Source: Anaerolineae bacterium (lineage in GTDB: Bacteria; Chloroflexota; Anaerolineae; Aggregatilineales; Phototrophicaceae). Taken from it: DNA of 34,634 nt. The notes under the pieces are model-generated. The model had not been told where the DNA came from and did no database searches. It saw only the letters and a program-made list of their open reading frames with translations. The first letter of the stretch is position 1, and each line of letters begins with the position of its first letter. Where the stretch lies: positions 1 to 34,634 of the forward strand of contig JALHNT010000070.1 in the NCBI GenBank assembly GCA_022843385.1. Reading direction: 5' to 3'. The position numbers and the translations under genes are program-made. Below, piece after piece: positions 1 to 7,504 of the stretch.

Positions 1-49
1 CCAGTAACTTTATCGCTCGTTTACGCATATCCACGCTATAGGCCATCAT
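1..49 (-). CDS. IS630-like transposase, N-terminal end only (cut by window edge)
   Basis: Reading leftward off the window from the ATGATG pair at 44-49, the 16 visible codons give MMAYSVDMRKRAIKLL. An opening of the form M-A-Y-S-x-D-x-R-x-(K/R) is typical of the helix-turn-helix that starts IS630/Tc1-mariner transposases; that is family knowledge. A Shine-Dalgarno-like AAGGGATGG lies directly upstream on the minus strand (about 50-60). The catalytic DDE part lies outside the window, so activity cannot be judged. The outer end of the element should lie between about 50 and 125, but I could not recognise a terminal repeat without the other end. Only 16 residues support the call. Confidence 0.55.
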   Translation of the reverse strand, partial: MMAYSVDMRKRAIKLL

Positions 50-97
50 TCCATCCCTTTCTTGACAATGGCACAATGATACCAACAAGTTGCGTAA

Positions 98-247
98 CTC
101 CTAATCTGCTCAACTATAAGGTACGAGAAGTCGCCCTATAGCAGTGGCTTTATCGGCGGTATTCGCTGGACGGCGGATAGTCAGTTGCAGGTGGCCTACG
201 CGGAATGGGTGATTTCCACGTTCGATCCAACTCCTATATGCCCGTAG
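98..247 (+). pseudogene. possible 3' remnant of a gene cut by the left-edge insertion element
   Basis: The plus strand is open from 98 to a TAG at 245-247. The last 35 codons look protein-like, with Gly-Gly, Trp and aromatic residues in the pattern GFIGGIRWTADSQLQVAYAE followed by WVISTFDPTPICP. This resembles a beta-strand-rich exported C-terminus, similar in flavour to the propeller proteins elsewhere in the window. There is no start codon or ribosome site and the segment abuts the transposase end. My inference is that the insertion removed the 5' part. It could equally be a chance open frame, since it is short and I cannot name a family. Confidence 0.35.
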
Positions 248-327
248 GGGGTTGACACGGTGCTGACGCGCGGGTGGGTGGGGCGGGAAGGCGGTTGGCC
301 CCCTCGCCCCTGGGTCATGCGGCTGGG

Positions 328-717
328 TCAGGCCGGCTCCCAGACCGCCTCGTTACACAGGATGCGCGACAACTGGTCAGGGAAGCGGGTGGCATCCAGT
401 GGTTTGCCGATGAAGCTGTGAAAGCCGTGTGAATGGGCGGTCGTCACTTCATTCAGGTGAACAGTACAGGCGACGATTGGCACGGCCTGAAAGCGAGGGT
501 CGGCCTTCAGCAGCGCCAGCACATCGTAGCCATCCAGGCCGGGCATCTCCAGATCGAGGAAGACCACATCCACCGGCGCGATGGTGCGCAAGTGGTCGGT
601 CAAGCGCTGGGGGCTGGCGATGACGGTGGTGGTGGCCTGCTGACGGCGCAGCAGGCTGGCGAGGACTGACAGATTTTCTTCGTTGTCGTCAATCAACAGG
701 GCGTGGATGGCGGGCAT
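328..717 (-). CDS. single-domain response regulator (receiver only)
   Basis: This 129-residue protein is one CheY-like receiver domain with no output domain. Visible landmarks are the acidic pair D10-D11, the phospho-acceptor D55 in VVFLDLEMPG, T85 and K105 in FIGKP. It should pass phosphate on, or act by protein contact, in the cytosol. A good AGGAG precedes the ATG. It is the last gene of a minus-strand operon (kinase 1202-2602, regulator 733-1170, this gene), 15 bp after its neighbour, so its partner is almost certainly that kinase. It ends in a segment (FPDQLSRILCNEAVW) that closely matches the tail of the neighbouring regulator, suggesting the two arose by duplication. Confidence 0.9.
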   Translation of the reverse strand: MPAIHALLIDDNEENLSVLASLLRRQQATTTVIASPQRLTDHLRTIAPVDVVFLDLEMPGLDGYDVLALLKADPRFQAVPIVACTVHLNEVTTAHSHGFHSFIGKPLDATRFPDQLSRILCNEAVWEPA

Positions 718-732
718 CGATGATCTCCTGGT

Positions 733-1170
733 TTAGGTAAAGGTTGGAAGATGCTGATTTCCCTCTGACCACACGGCTTTGCCTTGCAGAATGCTGGCGA
801 GCTGAGCCGGGAACAACTCGCTGTCGATAGGCTTGGCGATGAAACCGCTGAAGCCACGGGTGATGCAGGCTGGGATGGCACCGGAGGGGTCGGCTGCCGA
901 AACGGCCACAATCGGTACGTGCAGATATTCAGGAAGCTGCCGGATCTGGTCAAAGATCTCGTAGCCTGAATTAAAGGCCAGCATCAGGTCAAGGATGATG
1001 AGGTCGGTTGCGCCGAATTCGCGCAGTTTCTGCACACTTGAATGACCAAACATCTCAAAACCGACGCTGGCACCGTGCTTAGACAGGATCATGCGGGTGA
1101 TGATGCGATTTTCGAGATTATCCTCGACGACGAAGATACGTTTCTTACTCAACAATTGAACGCTAGTCAT
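733..1170 (-). CDS. single-domain response regulator (receiver only)
   Basis: The protein has 145 residues if it starts at the ATG at 1168-1170, which follows GGAG at a suitable distance. A longer frame upstream overlaps the kinase gene and is not needed. The receiver domain shows E16-D17, the phospho-acceptor D61 in LIILDLML, S/A at the switch position (VAVSAAD) and the conserved Lys in FIAKP. No DNA-binding domain follows. It sits 31 bp after the kinase 1202-2602 and 15 bp before the second receiver gene. Its tail (FPAQLASILQGKAVW) matches that of the sister regulator. The likely role is as one of two parallel phosphate acceptors of the kinase. Confidence 0.9.
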   Translation of the reverse strand: MTSVQLLSKKRIFVVEDNLENRIITRMILSKHGASVGFEMFGHSSVQKLREFGATDLIILDLMLAFNSGYEIFDQIRQLPEYLHVPIVAVSAADPSGAIPACITRGFSGFIAKPIDSELFPAQLASILQGKAVWSEGNQHLPTFT

Positions 1171-1201
1171 GGTACTACTCCAGATGACAAGAGATCTGTG
1201 C

Positions 1202-2602
1202 TTAAGCCGCACTGATGGTCGGCTTGAGTGATTCGGATCGGATGGGCAGGGAAATGAAGAAGGTCGCGCCCTGTCCCGGTTCGCTTTCGACCCACAGTTG
1301 ACCGCCGTGTTTCTCGACCAGATTGCGCGAGATCGGCATCCCCAGGCCGGTGCCACCGCCATGCCGCAGCCCAGCCTGGGTTTGCTTGAACGGCTGGAAG
1401 ACCAACGGCAGTTCATCCGGCATGATTCCCGGACCGGTATCCTTAACTGACAGCAGAACATCATCGCCGCTGATGGCTGCCCGCAGCGTGATCTGACCGT
1501 GTGCGGTGAACTTGCAGGCATTCGACATGACATTGAGCAGGATCTGGGTGATGCGCTGGCGATCCCCGCGCAACGCCGGTAGATTCGGCTCGATCTCGGT
1601 AGTGATTGTGACTGGCTTCTCGCCGACGAGGCTCCTGCCGGTCATCACAACTAGATCGATGATTTCATCCAGATTGACCTGATCGACAACAAACAGATTG
1701 AGCGCCCCGGCCTCGATCTTCGACATATCCAGCACATCGTTAATCAAACCCAGCAGATGTTTGGCACTCCTGATGACGCGCCCCAACGTCTCCTGCTGCT
1801 CGCTGTTGACGGCGCCCAGGTCGCCATCCATGACGAACTTGGTGAAGTTGATGACGGCGTTGAGCGGCGTCCGCAGCTCGTGTGACATGCTCGCCAAAAA
1901 GGATGATTTGACCTGTTCAGCGCGTTCGGCAGTCTGACGGGCGGCGCGTTCGGCGGCTTCGGCTTGCGCCAGTTCGCCCATCTGCTGGTTGATCTGCGCC
2001 AGGTATTGCGCGCGAACCGAGGCCGAGACGATCAGCAGCGCCGGCACCAGGATGTTGAACATCAGCTCATCGATCAGCGCTGGATAATCCCACTGCGGCA
2101 GGACGATGATGAGCAGGTTGGCGAGGACAAAATTAGCGACCGATACGATGAGCGTTTCGCGCGGGTTCAGCAGCAGACTGGCGAGGACCGCGCCCAGCAC
2201 AAAGTAAAACAACTGGTAGGTGAACGGAAGCTCATTGGTCAGCAATGAACCCGCGCCCATTGCCAGCGTCGGGACAGCCACGAACAGATAGGCGCCGAGG
2301 CGATGCCGCCGGGTGCGCCCGAGCAGGTAGGCCAACGCGACCATGACGAAAGCGATGACCGGCAGCGAGATAATGCCGAGGTCCTGGTTGGCGGCGTCGG
2401 TATCGCGGAACAGGGTATAAACCATGCCGATGAAGATGATGGGCAGGATGGCCGCTGCCATCGACAGCATCAGGTGGGCGCTGCGCCAGTCTTCGCCCGT
2501 CAGCGACGGGTGCGGCGCGGTCAGATCGCGCCACCATTGGGCAGGAGTGCGAAGAAGCGGAACTACCCGTGTCGATTCGGGAATGGATATAGGTATGCTC
2601 AT
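1202..2602 (-). CDS. membrane sensor histidine kinase
   Basis: This 466-residue protein has about six hydrophobic helices between residues 42 and 195, followed by a charged coiled-coil-like stretch rich in Ala/Glu/Gln (about 200-232). The dimerisation/phospho-acceptor domain comes next, with H241 in SFLASMSHELRTPLNAV. The ATP-binding domain follows, with an N-box (ILLNVMSNACKF), G1 (KDTGPGI) and G2 (GGGTGLGM). It should autophosphorylate on H241 and hand phosphate to the two receiver proteins encoded immediately downstream. The sensing part is an integral membrane bundle without a recognisable periplasmic domain, so the signal may be membrane-borne. An AGCAGG site precedes the ATG. It is the first gene of a three-gene minus-strand operon. 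Confidence 0.93.
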   Translation of the reverse strand: MSIPISIPESTRVVPLLRTPAQWWRDLTAPHPSLTGEDWRSAHLMLSMAAAILPIIFIGMVYTLFRDTDAANQDLGIISLPVIAFVMVALAYLLGRTRRHRLGAYLFVAVPTLAMGAGSLLTNELPFTYQLFYFVLGAVLASLLLNPRETLIVSVANFVLANLLIIVLPQWDYPALIDELMFNILVPALLIVSASVRAQYLAQINQQMGELAQAEAAERAARQTAERAEQVKSSFLASMSHELRTPLNAVINFTKFVMDGDLGAVNSEQQETLGRVIRSAKHLLGLINDVLDMSKIEAGALNLFVVDQVNLDEIIDLVVMTGRSLVGEKPVTITTEIEPNLPALRGDRQRITQILLNVMSNACKFTAHGQITLRAAISGDDVLLSVKDTGPGIMPDELPLVFQPFKQTQAGLRHGGGTGLGMPISRNLVEKHGGQLWVESEPGQGATFFISLPIRSESLKPTISAA

Positions 2603-2928
2603 GAACGACCTGCTTTCCCATAACAGGCAACCTTACAACATTTCGCCTGCTGACTCCAGCATACGATGTAAGCCTCGGCGAAAACATAAAGGTTTGCTGT
2701 TTTTCAGAAGCCGGTTATATGGCTGTGCTGATTGGGGAGGCCGGATGGACAGGTGGCGAATATGGGTTCACTGCATTACGGGAGTGAACAAGCTGTCAAT
2801 GTTCTACGGGCGGTTCGCGAACCGCCCCTATATCCAAACGTCTTTCCCGTGACCACTGCAAAGGATTGTCTTCAGAAAGGGTGTTGGGAGGGGCGGGTCG
2901 AAGGCCGTGATGCGAAACCCAGCGTGCA
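2603..2928. other. intergenic stretch between the kinase operon and the BtrH-like gene
   Basis: This stretch of 326 bp has no convincing gene. It holds the kinase ribosome site at its left end and one palindromic repeat at 2805-2830. Short open frames here do not resemble proteins. It probably contains the promoter of the kinase operon, but I see no clear -35/-10 pair. Confidence 0.6.
2805..2830. repeat. dispersed palindromic repeat, copy 1 (imperfect)
   Basis: The core gggcggttcg at 2808-2817 is followed directly by its exact reverse complement at 2818-2827. The flanking bases still pair (TA/TA) around one C:C mismatch. It belongs to the same family as the copies at 4212, 4722 and 9591, which begin gtagggg; here the expected G is a C. 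It lies between two co-directional genes. Confidence 0.85.
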
Positions 2929-4083
2929 TCAGCGCGCGGGGGACACCGCCTTGAGCGTCGTCAGGGCGGCGACTTCGGCCTCGTAGACGGTTTGCAGGGC
3001 GGACTGCATGGCGCTGAAGTGCGCCTGCACCGCCGCGTCATCCAGCGGGAAGGCGTCGTTCATCTCGCGCTCCAGCGTTTCCAGCCGTTCCGCCACCGGA
3101 CGCAGCTTGTCCTGCTGATTGCGCCTGAGCAGGGCATATTTCTGCTTCAGCAGGTCGCGGGTTTCAGCGAAGGGCTTGGCTGGCAGAGCGGCATCGGCGA
3201 AGGCCTGCCAGGGGGCGGCCAGAGCGCGATAGGCTGCTGCGGCATCCTTTAGATCATTCTGACCGAGCAGCCCGGCGGCTTCATCGAGGAAGTCGGCGTA
3301 CAGCAGCCGCAACCCCGCGCCGTCGCTGCCGTCGAAGGTGATGCCCTGGTAGACCGAGGCCAGGGTGCCGTACAACCCTTTGCGGTTGGCGAAGACAGTC
3401 GGCCAGCCCTTCTTATTTTTGGTATCGGTCAGCATCTTCGCCCATTTCTTGTAGACCGGCAGAGCGAACGAATCCGAGTCGCCGCCGACATGCTCGATGT
3501 GATCGGCGATGCCGGCACGGATGGCGCTGGGGAGGTCGGTGGTGCCGGGCGTGACGCGCAGCAGCCGGTTCTTGTCCGACGAGATGCGCCCACGCGCCGC
3601 GGCGAAGTCGGCAGATGAGATGCTATACAACTGGTCGCCCAGGTCGTCGATTAACAGCTCGTCGCCGCGCTGCCCATGCACACCGACGACAGTGCTGATG
3701 TAGGCTTTGAGCGCTTCGGGGAGCTGCTGGTAGGGCAGGTGGGCTTTATCGACCCAGGTGATGAAGGGCTGCCCGGCCTCCAGCGCGGCTTGCAGGTGGG
3801 CGGCTGCACCTTTGGCACCGGAAGTCTCCTGCTCGGTGTAGGCGGCTCCCAACCGTTCGCAGAGTGTGCGCATCCGTTCGGCGGCGTAGTGGGCGCGGTT
3901 GCGAAACCACATGACGATGTTGGGCGATCCATGCGACTTGAATTCCCACAGAATATAACCGGCACCCAGCCCGCCTCCGATGCCGAGCAGCAGGGCTTCG
4001 CTGAAGACTGCGCCCTGGACGGCCAGGACGTTGCGGATGGAGGCGGTGTTGGGATGAACGCCGCCGATGAACGAAGTGGTCAT
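2929..4083 (-). CDS. BtrH N-terminal domain / DUF4872-like protein
   Basis: The protein has 384 residues. Its N-terminal part, roughly 10-160, resembles the BtrH N-terminal domain of the acyl-transferring enzyme in butirosin synthesis: SIRNVLAVQG, then SEALLLGIGGGLGAGYILWEF, and later GDELLIDDLGDQLY. The C-terminal half is helical, as in DUF4872. In BtrH-type proteins the first motif usually contains a Cys next to His, thought to be the nucleophile. Here the matching stretch reads GGVHPNTASIRN, with Pro where I expect Cys, so acyl transfer by that mechanism is doubtful. CGGAGCA precedes the ATG. No biosynthetic cluster surrounds it. Family placement is from memory of the motifs; the function is unknown. 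Confidence 0.7.
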   Translation of the reverse strand: MTTSFIGGVHPNTASIRNVLAVQGAVFSEALLLGIGGGLGAGYILWEFKSHGSPNIVMWFRNRAHYAAERMRTLCERLGAAYTEQETSGAKGAAAHLQAALEAGQPFITWVDKAHLPYQQLPEALKAYISTVVGVHGQRGDELLIDDLGDQLYSISSADFAAARGRISSDKNRLLRVTPGTTDLPSAIRAGIADHIEHVGGDSDSFALPVYKKWAKMLTDTKNKKGWPTVFANRKGLYGTLASVYQGITFDGSDGAGLRLLYADFLDEAAGLLGQNDLKDAAAAYRALAAPWQAFADAALPAKPFAETRDLLKQKYALLRRNQQDKLRPVAERLETLEREMNDAFPLDDAAVQAHFSAMQSALQTVYEAEVAALTTLKAVSPAR

Positions 4084-4211
4084 TGGGATGCTCCGAAAAT
4101 AGTGAAAAGGTTAAAGTGCTGAGTGAAAAGTGAGCGATACAGGTCTTTACCCGGATCCCCTGTTTTCCCAGGTTCACAGCATTACAGCATTGAAGGATGG
4201 GGAATTTTCTC

Positions 4212-4243
4212 CTGTAGGGGCGGTTCGCGAACCGCCCCTACAG
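4212..4243. repeat. dispersed palindromic repeat, copy 2 (perfect 32-bp palindrome)
   Basis: The half-site ctgtaggggcggttcg (4212-4227) is followed with no spacer by its exact reverse complement (4228-4243). It lies between the start of the BtrH-like gene and the end of the VOC gene, both on the minus strand. No T-run follows on either strand, so it is not a classical terminator. Confidence 0.95.
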
Positions 4244-4275
4244 TCAATCCTTCTTCTCATCGTCACTCAAGGTTG

Positions 4276-4650
4276 TCATCCTGATGAACCACCCGATGGC
4301 GCGTCGGTGAAGAGCGCCAGCTTGTTGCCGGTGGGGTCGATGAACCAGGCGAACCAGCCGCGACCGGGTATCGGTGTGCGTGGGATGAGGACCTTGCCAC
4401 CCCGCGCTTCGATGGCCTTCAGATCGGCATCGATGTCGGCGCTTTCGACGTACAGGATGACATCGCCGGGCTTCCAACTGCCCAGGCTAAGGCCGGGATA
4501 ACCCGCCGAGGCATTGCCCATCTGGGCATAGGTGTAGTCAATCGGCAGGTGGTCGAGCTGATCCCAGCCGAACACCTCCTGATAGAACTGGGAAGCGGCC
4601 TGACGATCAGCGACTGGAATCTCGATGTGGACAACGGAACGACGGGTCAT
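4276..4650 (-). CDS. VOC (glyoxalase/dioxygenase fold) family protein
   Basis: This 124-residue protein is the length of a single VOC module pair. It opens with VVHIEIPVADRQAASQFYQEVFGW, a standard first beta-alpha unit with a possible metal-ligand His, and ends with the second-module signature WFAWFIDPTGNKLALFTD. The Glu normally found near that C-terminal strand as a metal ligand is not obvious, so a non-catalytic or binding role is possible. A GGAG-type site lies before the ATG. It is downstream of the double SRPBCC gene, 140 bp away, with a palindromic repeat between them, so co-transcription is plausible but not certain. The substrate cannot be predicted. Confidence 0.85.
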   Translation of the reverse strand: MTRRSVVHIEIPVADRQAASQFYQEVFGWDQLDHLPIDYTYAQMGNASAGYPGLSLGSWKPGDVILYVESADIDADLKAIEARGGKVLIPRTPIPGRGWFAWFIDPTGNKLALFTDAPSGGSSG

Positions 4651-4721
4651 GCTTGGGTCTCCTGAATTGAACGGTGATGGGCTATTTGCTGTTGGTTCTT
4701 CACCACGCGCTAATTGATCCC

Positions 4722-4749
4722 GTAGGGGCGATTCGCGAATCGCCCCTAC
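4722..4749. repeat. dispersed palindromic repeat, copy 3 (compensated variant)
   Basis: This is a perfect 28-bp palindrome with half-site gtaggggcgattcg. Relative to copies 2 and 4, one G:C position in each arm is A:T. Both arms changed together, so the palindrome is preserved. It lies between the VOC and SRPBCC genes. Confidence 0.95.
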
Positions 4750-4790
4750 AAGCCGGCTTACTCTCCGAAATGCTCAACGATTGTTCGCCC

Positions 4791-5714
4791 TCACTCCGCG
4801 ATGGCGACGAGAGTCGATTGGGCGCTACCGATAGCGGCGGCATAGTAGGGTTCGGTGCCGGGGGCGAGGCGCTTGATGGTCGGCTGCCACGATGGGCCGT
4901 ACTCGCAAAGTGACTTGACCCAACTGGCGAAGTTGAGCCAACCGGCTTTCAGGCCACCGGTCGGTTTATCCGGGGCGAAGCCGCTATGCACCAGCGTCAT
5001 GCGGGTTTTTCCGCCGCTGCCTTCCAGCGTCCAGGTGACGACGGTCTCTTCTTCACCCTCGCTCCAGCGCAGCGCCAGCTTTTGATCGGGGACGAGTTCA
5101 AGTATTTTAAGCGGAGGGAAGCCGCTCCAGCCGAGATCGAATGTGCCGCCGACGTGCGCTTCCACTTGTGAATGGCTGGCGATCCAGCGGTTGAGCTGGT
5201 CGGGAGTGATGAGCGCGGCGAAGACCGCCGACGGGCTGGCCTCTATTTCGACTGTGTGATGAATATCGCCGAGCATCGATTGGGTGAAGTCACAACGCAC
5301 CGGCGCTTTGCCATCCAGATGACGGCGCAGGTTCTCCAGCGAGAGAAACCAGAAGTCCTCGTCGGTGTAGGCTGAGATGCTGTGGTCGGGGTTGATCTCG
5401 CTGTGCTGGACGGCGACGATAGTCTGTGCGCCACGTGGCAGCAGCCGGATGTGAACCGCCGAGTCGATGCCGCGTCCGCGCAGCGCCCATCCATAGCGCA
5501 GTTCGCGGTTTGCGGCGACGAACAGCAGCGGATGCCGCCCGGCCTCACGATCCGGCGCTTCCGGGGTGTAGCGTCCCCAGAAGTCGTAGCGTTTCTCATC
5601 CAGTGAGACATCGGCGTACTCGGCGAACCAGTCGGGCAGGCGTTGGGTGAGGGCATCGAAGATGCGCCCCGGTTCAGCCGCCAGGGTGATCTGCATCAAC
5701 AGCGGTTCAGTCAT
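4791..5714 (-). CDS. tandem SRPBCC (AHSA1/START-like) domain protein
   Basis: This 307-residue protein appears to hold two helix-grip domains. The first (about 7-135) begins with a PGRIFDALTQRLPDWF unit. The second (about 150-290) begins HHTVEIEASPSAVFAALITP and carries the typical GGTF, PDQKLALRWSEG and TRMTLVHSGF strands ending in a W-x-x-x-LC helix. Such domains bind hydrophobic ligands or partner proteins. It begins 12 bp after the stop of an ArsR-type regulator; ArsR-SRPBCC pairs are a common two-gene arrangement, so its expression is likely set by that regulator. A single polypeptide with two such domains is less usual than one. The ligand is unknown. Confidence 0.85.
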   Translation of the reverse strand: MTEPLLMQITLAAEPGRIFDALTQRLPDWFAEYADVSLDEKRYDFWGRYTPEAPDREAGRHPLLFVAANRELRYGWALRGRGIDSAVHIRLLPRGAQTIVAVQHSEINPDHSISAYTDEDFWFLSLENLRRHLDGKAPVRCDFTQSMLGDIHHTVEIEASPSAVFAALITPDQLNRWIASHSQVEAHVGGTFDLGWSGFPPLKILELVPDQKLALRWSEGEEETVVTWTLEGSGGKTRMTLVHSGFAPDKPTGGLKAGWLNFASWVKSLCEYGPSWQPTIKRLAPGTEPYYAAAIGSAQSTLVAIAE

Positions 5715-5726
5715 CAGCCAATCCTT

Positions 5727-6311
5727 TCATTCCTGGGGATAACACGCCAGCATCAGCCGGAACAACTCGCCGATCTTCTCGTCAGCATCGTCGTCGGCAG
5801 GGAGGCCATATTTGCGGGCCAACTGTTGAAAGAGCGCCTGCACATCGTTGAGGAAGGCGGCGCGGCGCTCGCCATCGGGCAGATAAATCTGGGCGGATAA
5901 CCCCAGCGACGGCACGCTGTCGCCGGCTTCGGAGCGCTGCCCCAGCCGACCGAGATCGGCCTGAGCCGCTTCGGTTAACGAGAGCAGATAACGCAGGCTG
6001 GTCTGGTCACGGGCGGTTTGTTCGCCGCCCACTTGTCCGACCAGGGCAGGGGAGAGCCAGTAGGAACGGGCGCGCGCCTGATAATGACCTTCGACGATGC
6101 CGCGCACCCGCTGCTCGCGGACTTTCTCGACCAGCCCGGCTTTTTCCAGCGCCTTGATGTGATAGTAGATTTTCTGGGGTGAGGTGCCGAAGCGCTCAGC
6201 CAGATCGGGGCAGGTGCGCGGCTCATCCAACTGACGCAGCAGATCAATCCGCAGCGGGTGGAGCAGCGCCTGAGCCTGATCGACCTGTTCAATGTACAAC
6301 ACATCCTGCAT
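5727..6311 (-). CDS. ArsR-type winged-helix transcriptional regulator
   Basis: This is a 194-residue protein if translated from the ATG at 6309-6311, which sits 7 nt after AGGA; a GTG two codons earlier is also possible. Residues 12-75 form a winged helix with the ArsR pattern ALLHPLRIDLLRQLDEPRTC, then SPQKIYYHIKALEKAGLVEKV. The C-terminal half is helical and probably dimerises or senses. No metal-binding Cys motif is seen, so it is not a classical metal sensor. It heads an operon with the double SRPBCC gene. A strong promoter with an inverted repeat in its spacer lies directly upstream, suggesting autorepression. Confidence 0.88.
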   Translation of the reverse strand: MQDVLYIEQVDQAQALLHPLRIDLLRQLDEPRTCPDLAERFGTSPQKIYYHIKALEKAGLVEKVREQRVRGIVEGHYQARARSYWLSPALVGQVGGEQTARDQTSLRYLLSLTEAAQADLGRLGQRSEAGDSVPSLGLSAQIYLPDGERRAAFLNDVQALFQQLARKYGLPADDDADEKIGELFRLMLACYPQE

Positions 6312-6340
6312 GATCACATCCTGACGTAAAAATCTAGTTT

Positions 6341-6369
6341 ATTGTACAAATCATTTTGTGGATTGTCAA
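6341..6369 (-). promoter_or_regulatory. near-consensus promoter with internal inverted repeat upstream of the ArsR-type gene
   Basis: On the minus strand TTGACA (6364-6369) and TACAAT (6341-6346) are separated by exactly 17 bp. The spacer overlaps an inverted repeat, acaaa-N4-tttgt, at 6346-6359. A repressor bound there would block RNA polymerase. The first gene served is the ArsR-type regulator, whose ATG is about 30 bp downstream of the -10 element. Operator function is inference. Confidence 0.75.
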
Positions 6370-6559
6370 GCACGAATGTTCTGATGGTATGGACGAGAAG
6401 TCGTTAGTTCATGCCTCAGCTTGGCATATGTTTGCAGGCGACGAGGATTACAGCCATCCGTTGGTTGGTACGGATTCCCAAGGGGCATTCACGCCAGTCG
6501 TTAGCTGCAAAAGTCCTCAGGTGACGTGGTGAATTGTGGAAGTATCAGAGGCAGAGTCT

Positions 6560-7321
6560 TCACTTGTCAGATTTGATGCGCGCCTGAATATAGGCATCCA
6601 TCGAATTTGGGATGCGCTCGTTCATTATGGCCGGACCGTGCACGCGAATCTCCTTCAATAGCCACTCATTCAGTTCGGGATCGCCATAGAGTGTTCGCAG
6701 CATTTCAGCATAATCAATCAACTTGACCAACAGGTGATCCCAGAACGTAACCGGGGAAGAACTGGAAATGGCAAAATCAACATCCCGTCTCTTGCGGCTT
6801 CCGTAGATGCGTAGGTTGAGGCTGATTGGGGTTTCATTGCTGGGAACCATTTCCGCGCTCTTGTCAAAGAGATTGATCGACACGATGGCTTGCGTCAGCT
6901 CCAATGCGGTTTCTGGCACTGGGACACAGCGTACGGGATTCGCCCCGATGAAGGCATCGGTAGCGGGATCATTCATCCTATCCTTGCATGCCAGCAGTAC
7001 CCCGCACAACCGCGCCGGCGTTTCATGATTCTCGAAGCCTGTACGATCCTCGAAACGCGCCAACCCCGCAACCACCAGTTTATTCCACCAGCCTCCGATC
7101 GTTACCATCCATGCATAATCCAGCCGCCAGATCCGTTTGCTATCATCGGGCATCATCTCATACCAGACAGCACCATCGTCATTCAAATGCTTGAGACCTA
7201 GTGCAGCCTCCGCCAGCTTCCGATCATATTCGGATGACAATCCGCGATAGATGTAGAAAACTCTACTAATCCATTTGTTCGGATCCTTATCCATTTCTTT
7301 AGCGCGGACCATCAAGGTCAT
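6560..7321 (-). CDS. uncharacterised protein
   Basis: I do not recognise this 253-residue protein. It is soluble, with no signal peptide or membrane helix, rich in Trp and Met, and mixed alpha/beta in appearance. Notable stretches are RIWRLDYAWMVTIGGWWNKL near residue 65-85 and WDHLLVKLIDYAEMLRTLYG near 195. The charge pattern SRKRRDVDFAIS around 175 could be a strand edge. The ATG at 7319-7321 has only a weak GAGATA upstream. The gene is visibly less GC-rich than its neighbours (near 50% by eye), suggesting a different history. It is flanked by short non-coding stretches and probably transcribed alone. Confidence 0.75.
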   Translation of the reverse strand: MTLMVRAKEMDKDPNKWISRVFYIYRGLSSEYDRKLAEAALGLKHLNDDGAVWYEMMPDDSKRIWRLDYAWMVTIGGWWNKLVVAGLARFEDRTGFENHETPARLCGVLLACKDRMNDPATDAFIGANPVRCVPVPETALELTQAIVSINLFDKSAEMVPSNETPISLNLRIYGSRKRRDVDFAISSSSPVTFWDHLLVKLIDYAEMLRTLYGDPELNEWLLKEIRVHGPAIMNERIPNSMDAYIQARIKSDK

Positions 7322-7504
7322 TTTGTATATCTCATCAAGCTATCTCAATCCATTCTACGCGCAATGACCCTTTCGCGAAATGAGCGAGGGGAAATCGTTG
7401 GTGGCAGTCGCTCTGGCGCGAGCCCTGATGATATCCGGTCGCAGGATAGGGCGGATGGCGAGGTATTCCTCACCATCCACGTCCAGAGAGCGAGCAGCCG
7501 TGGC

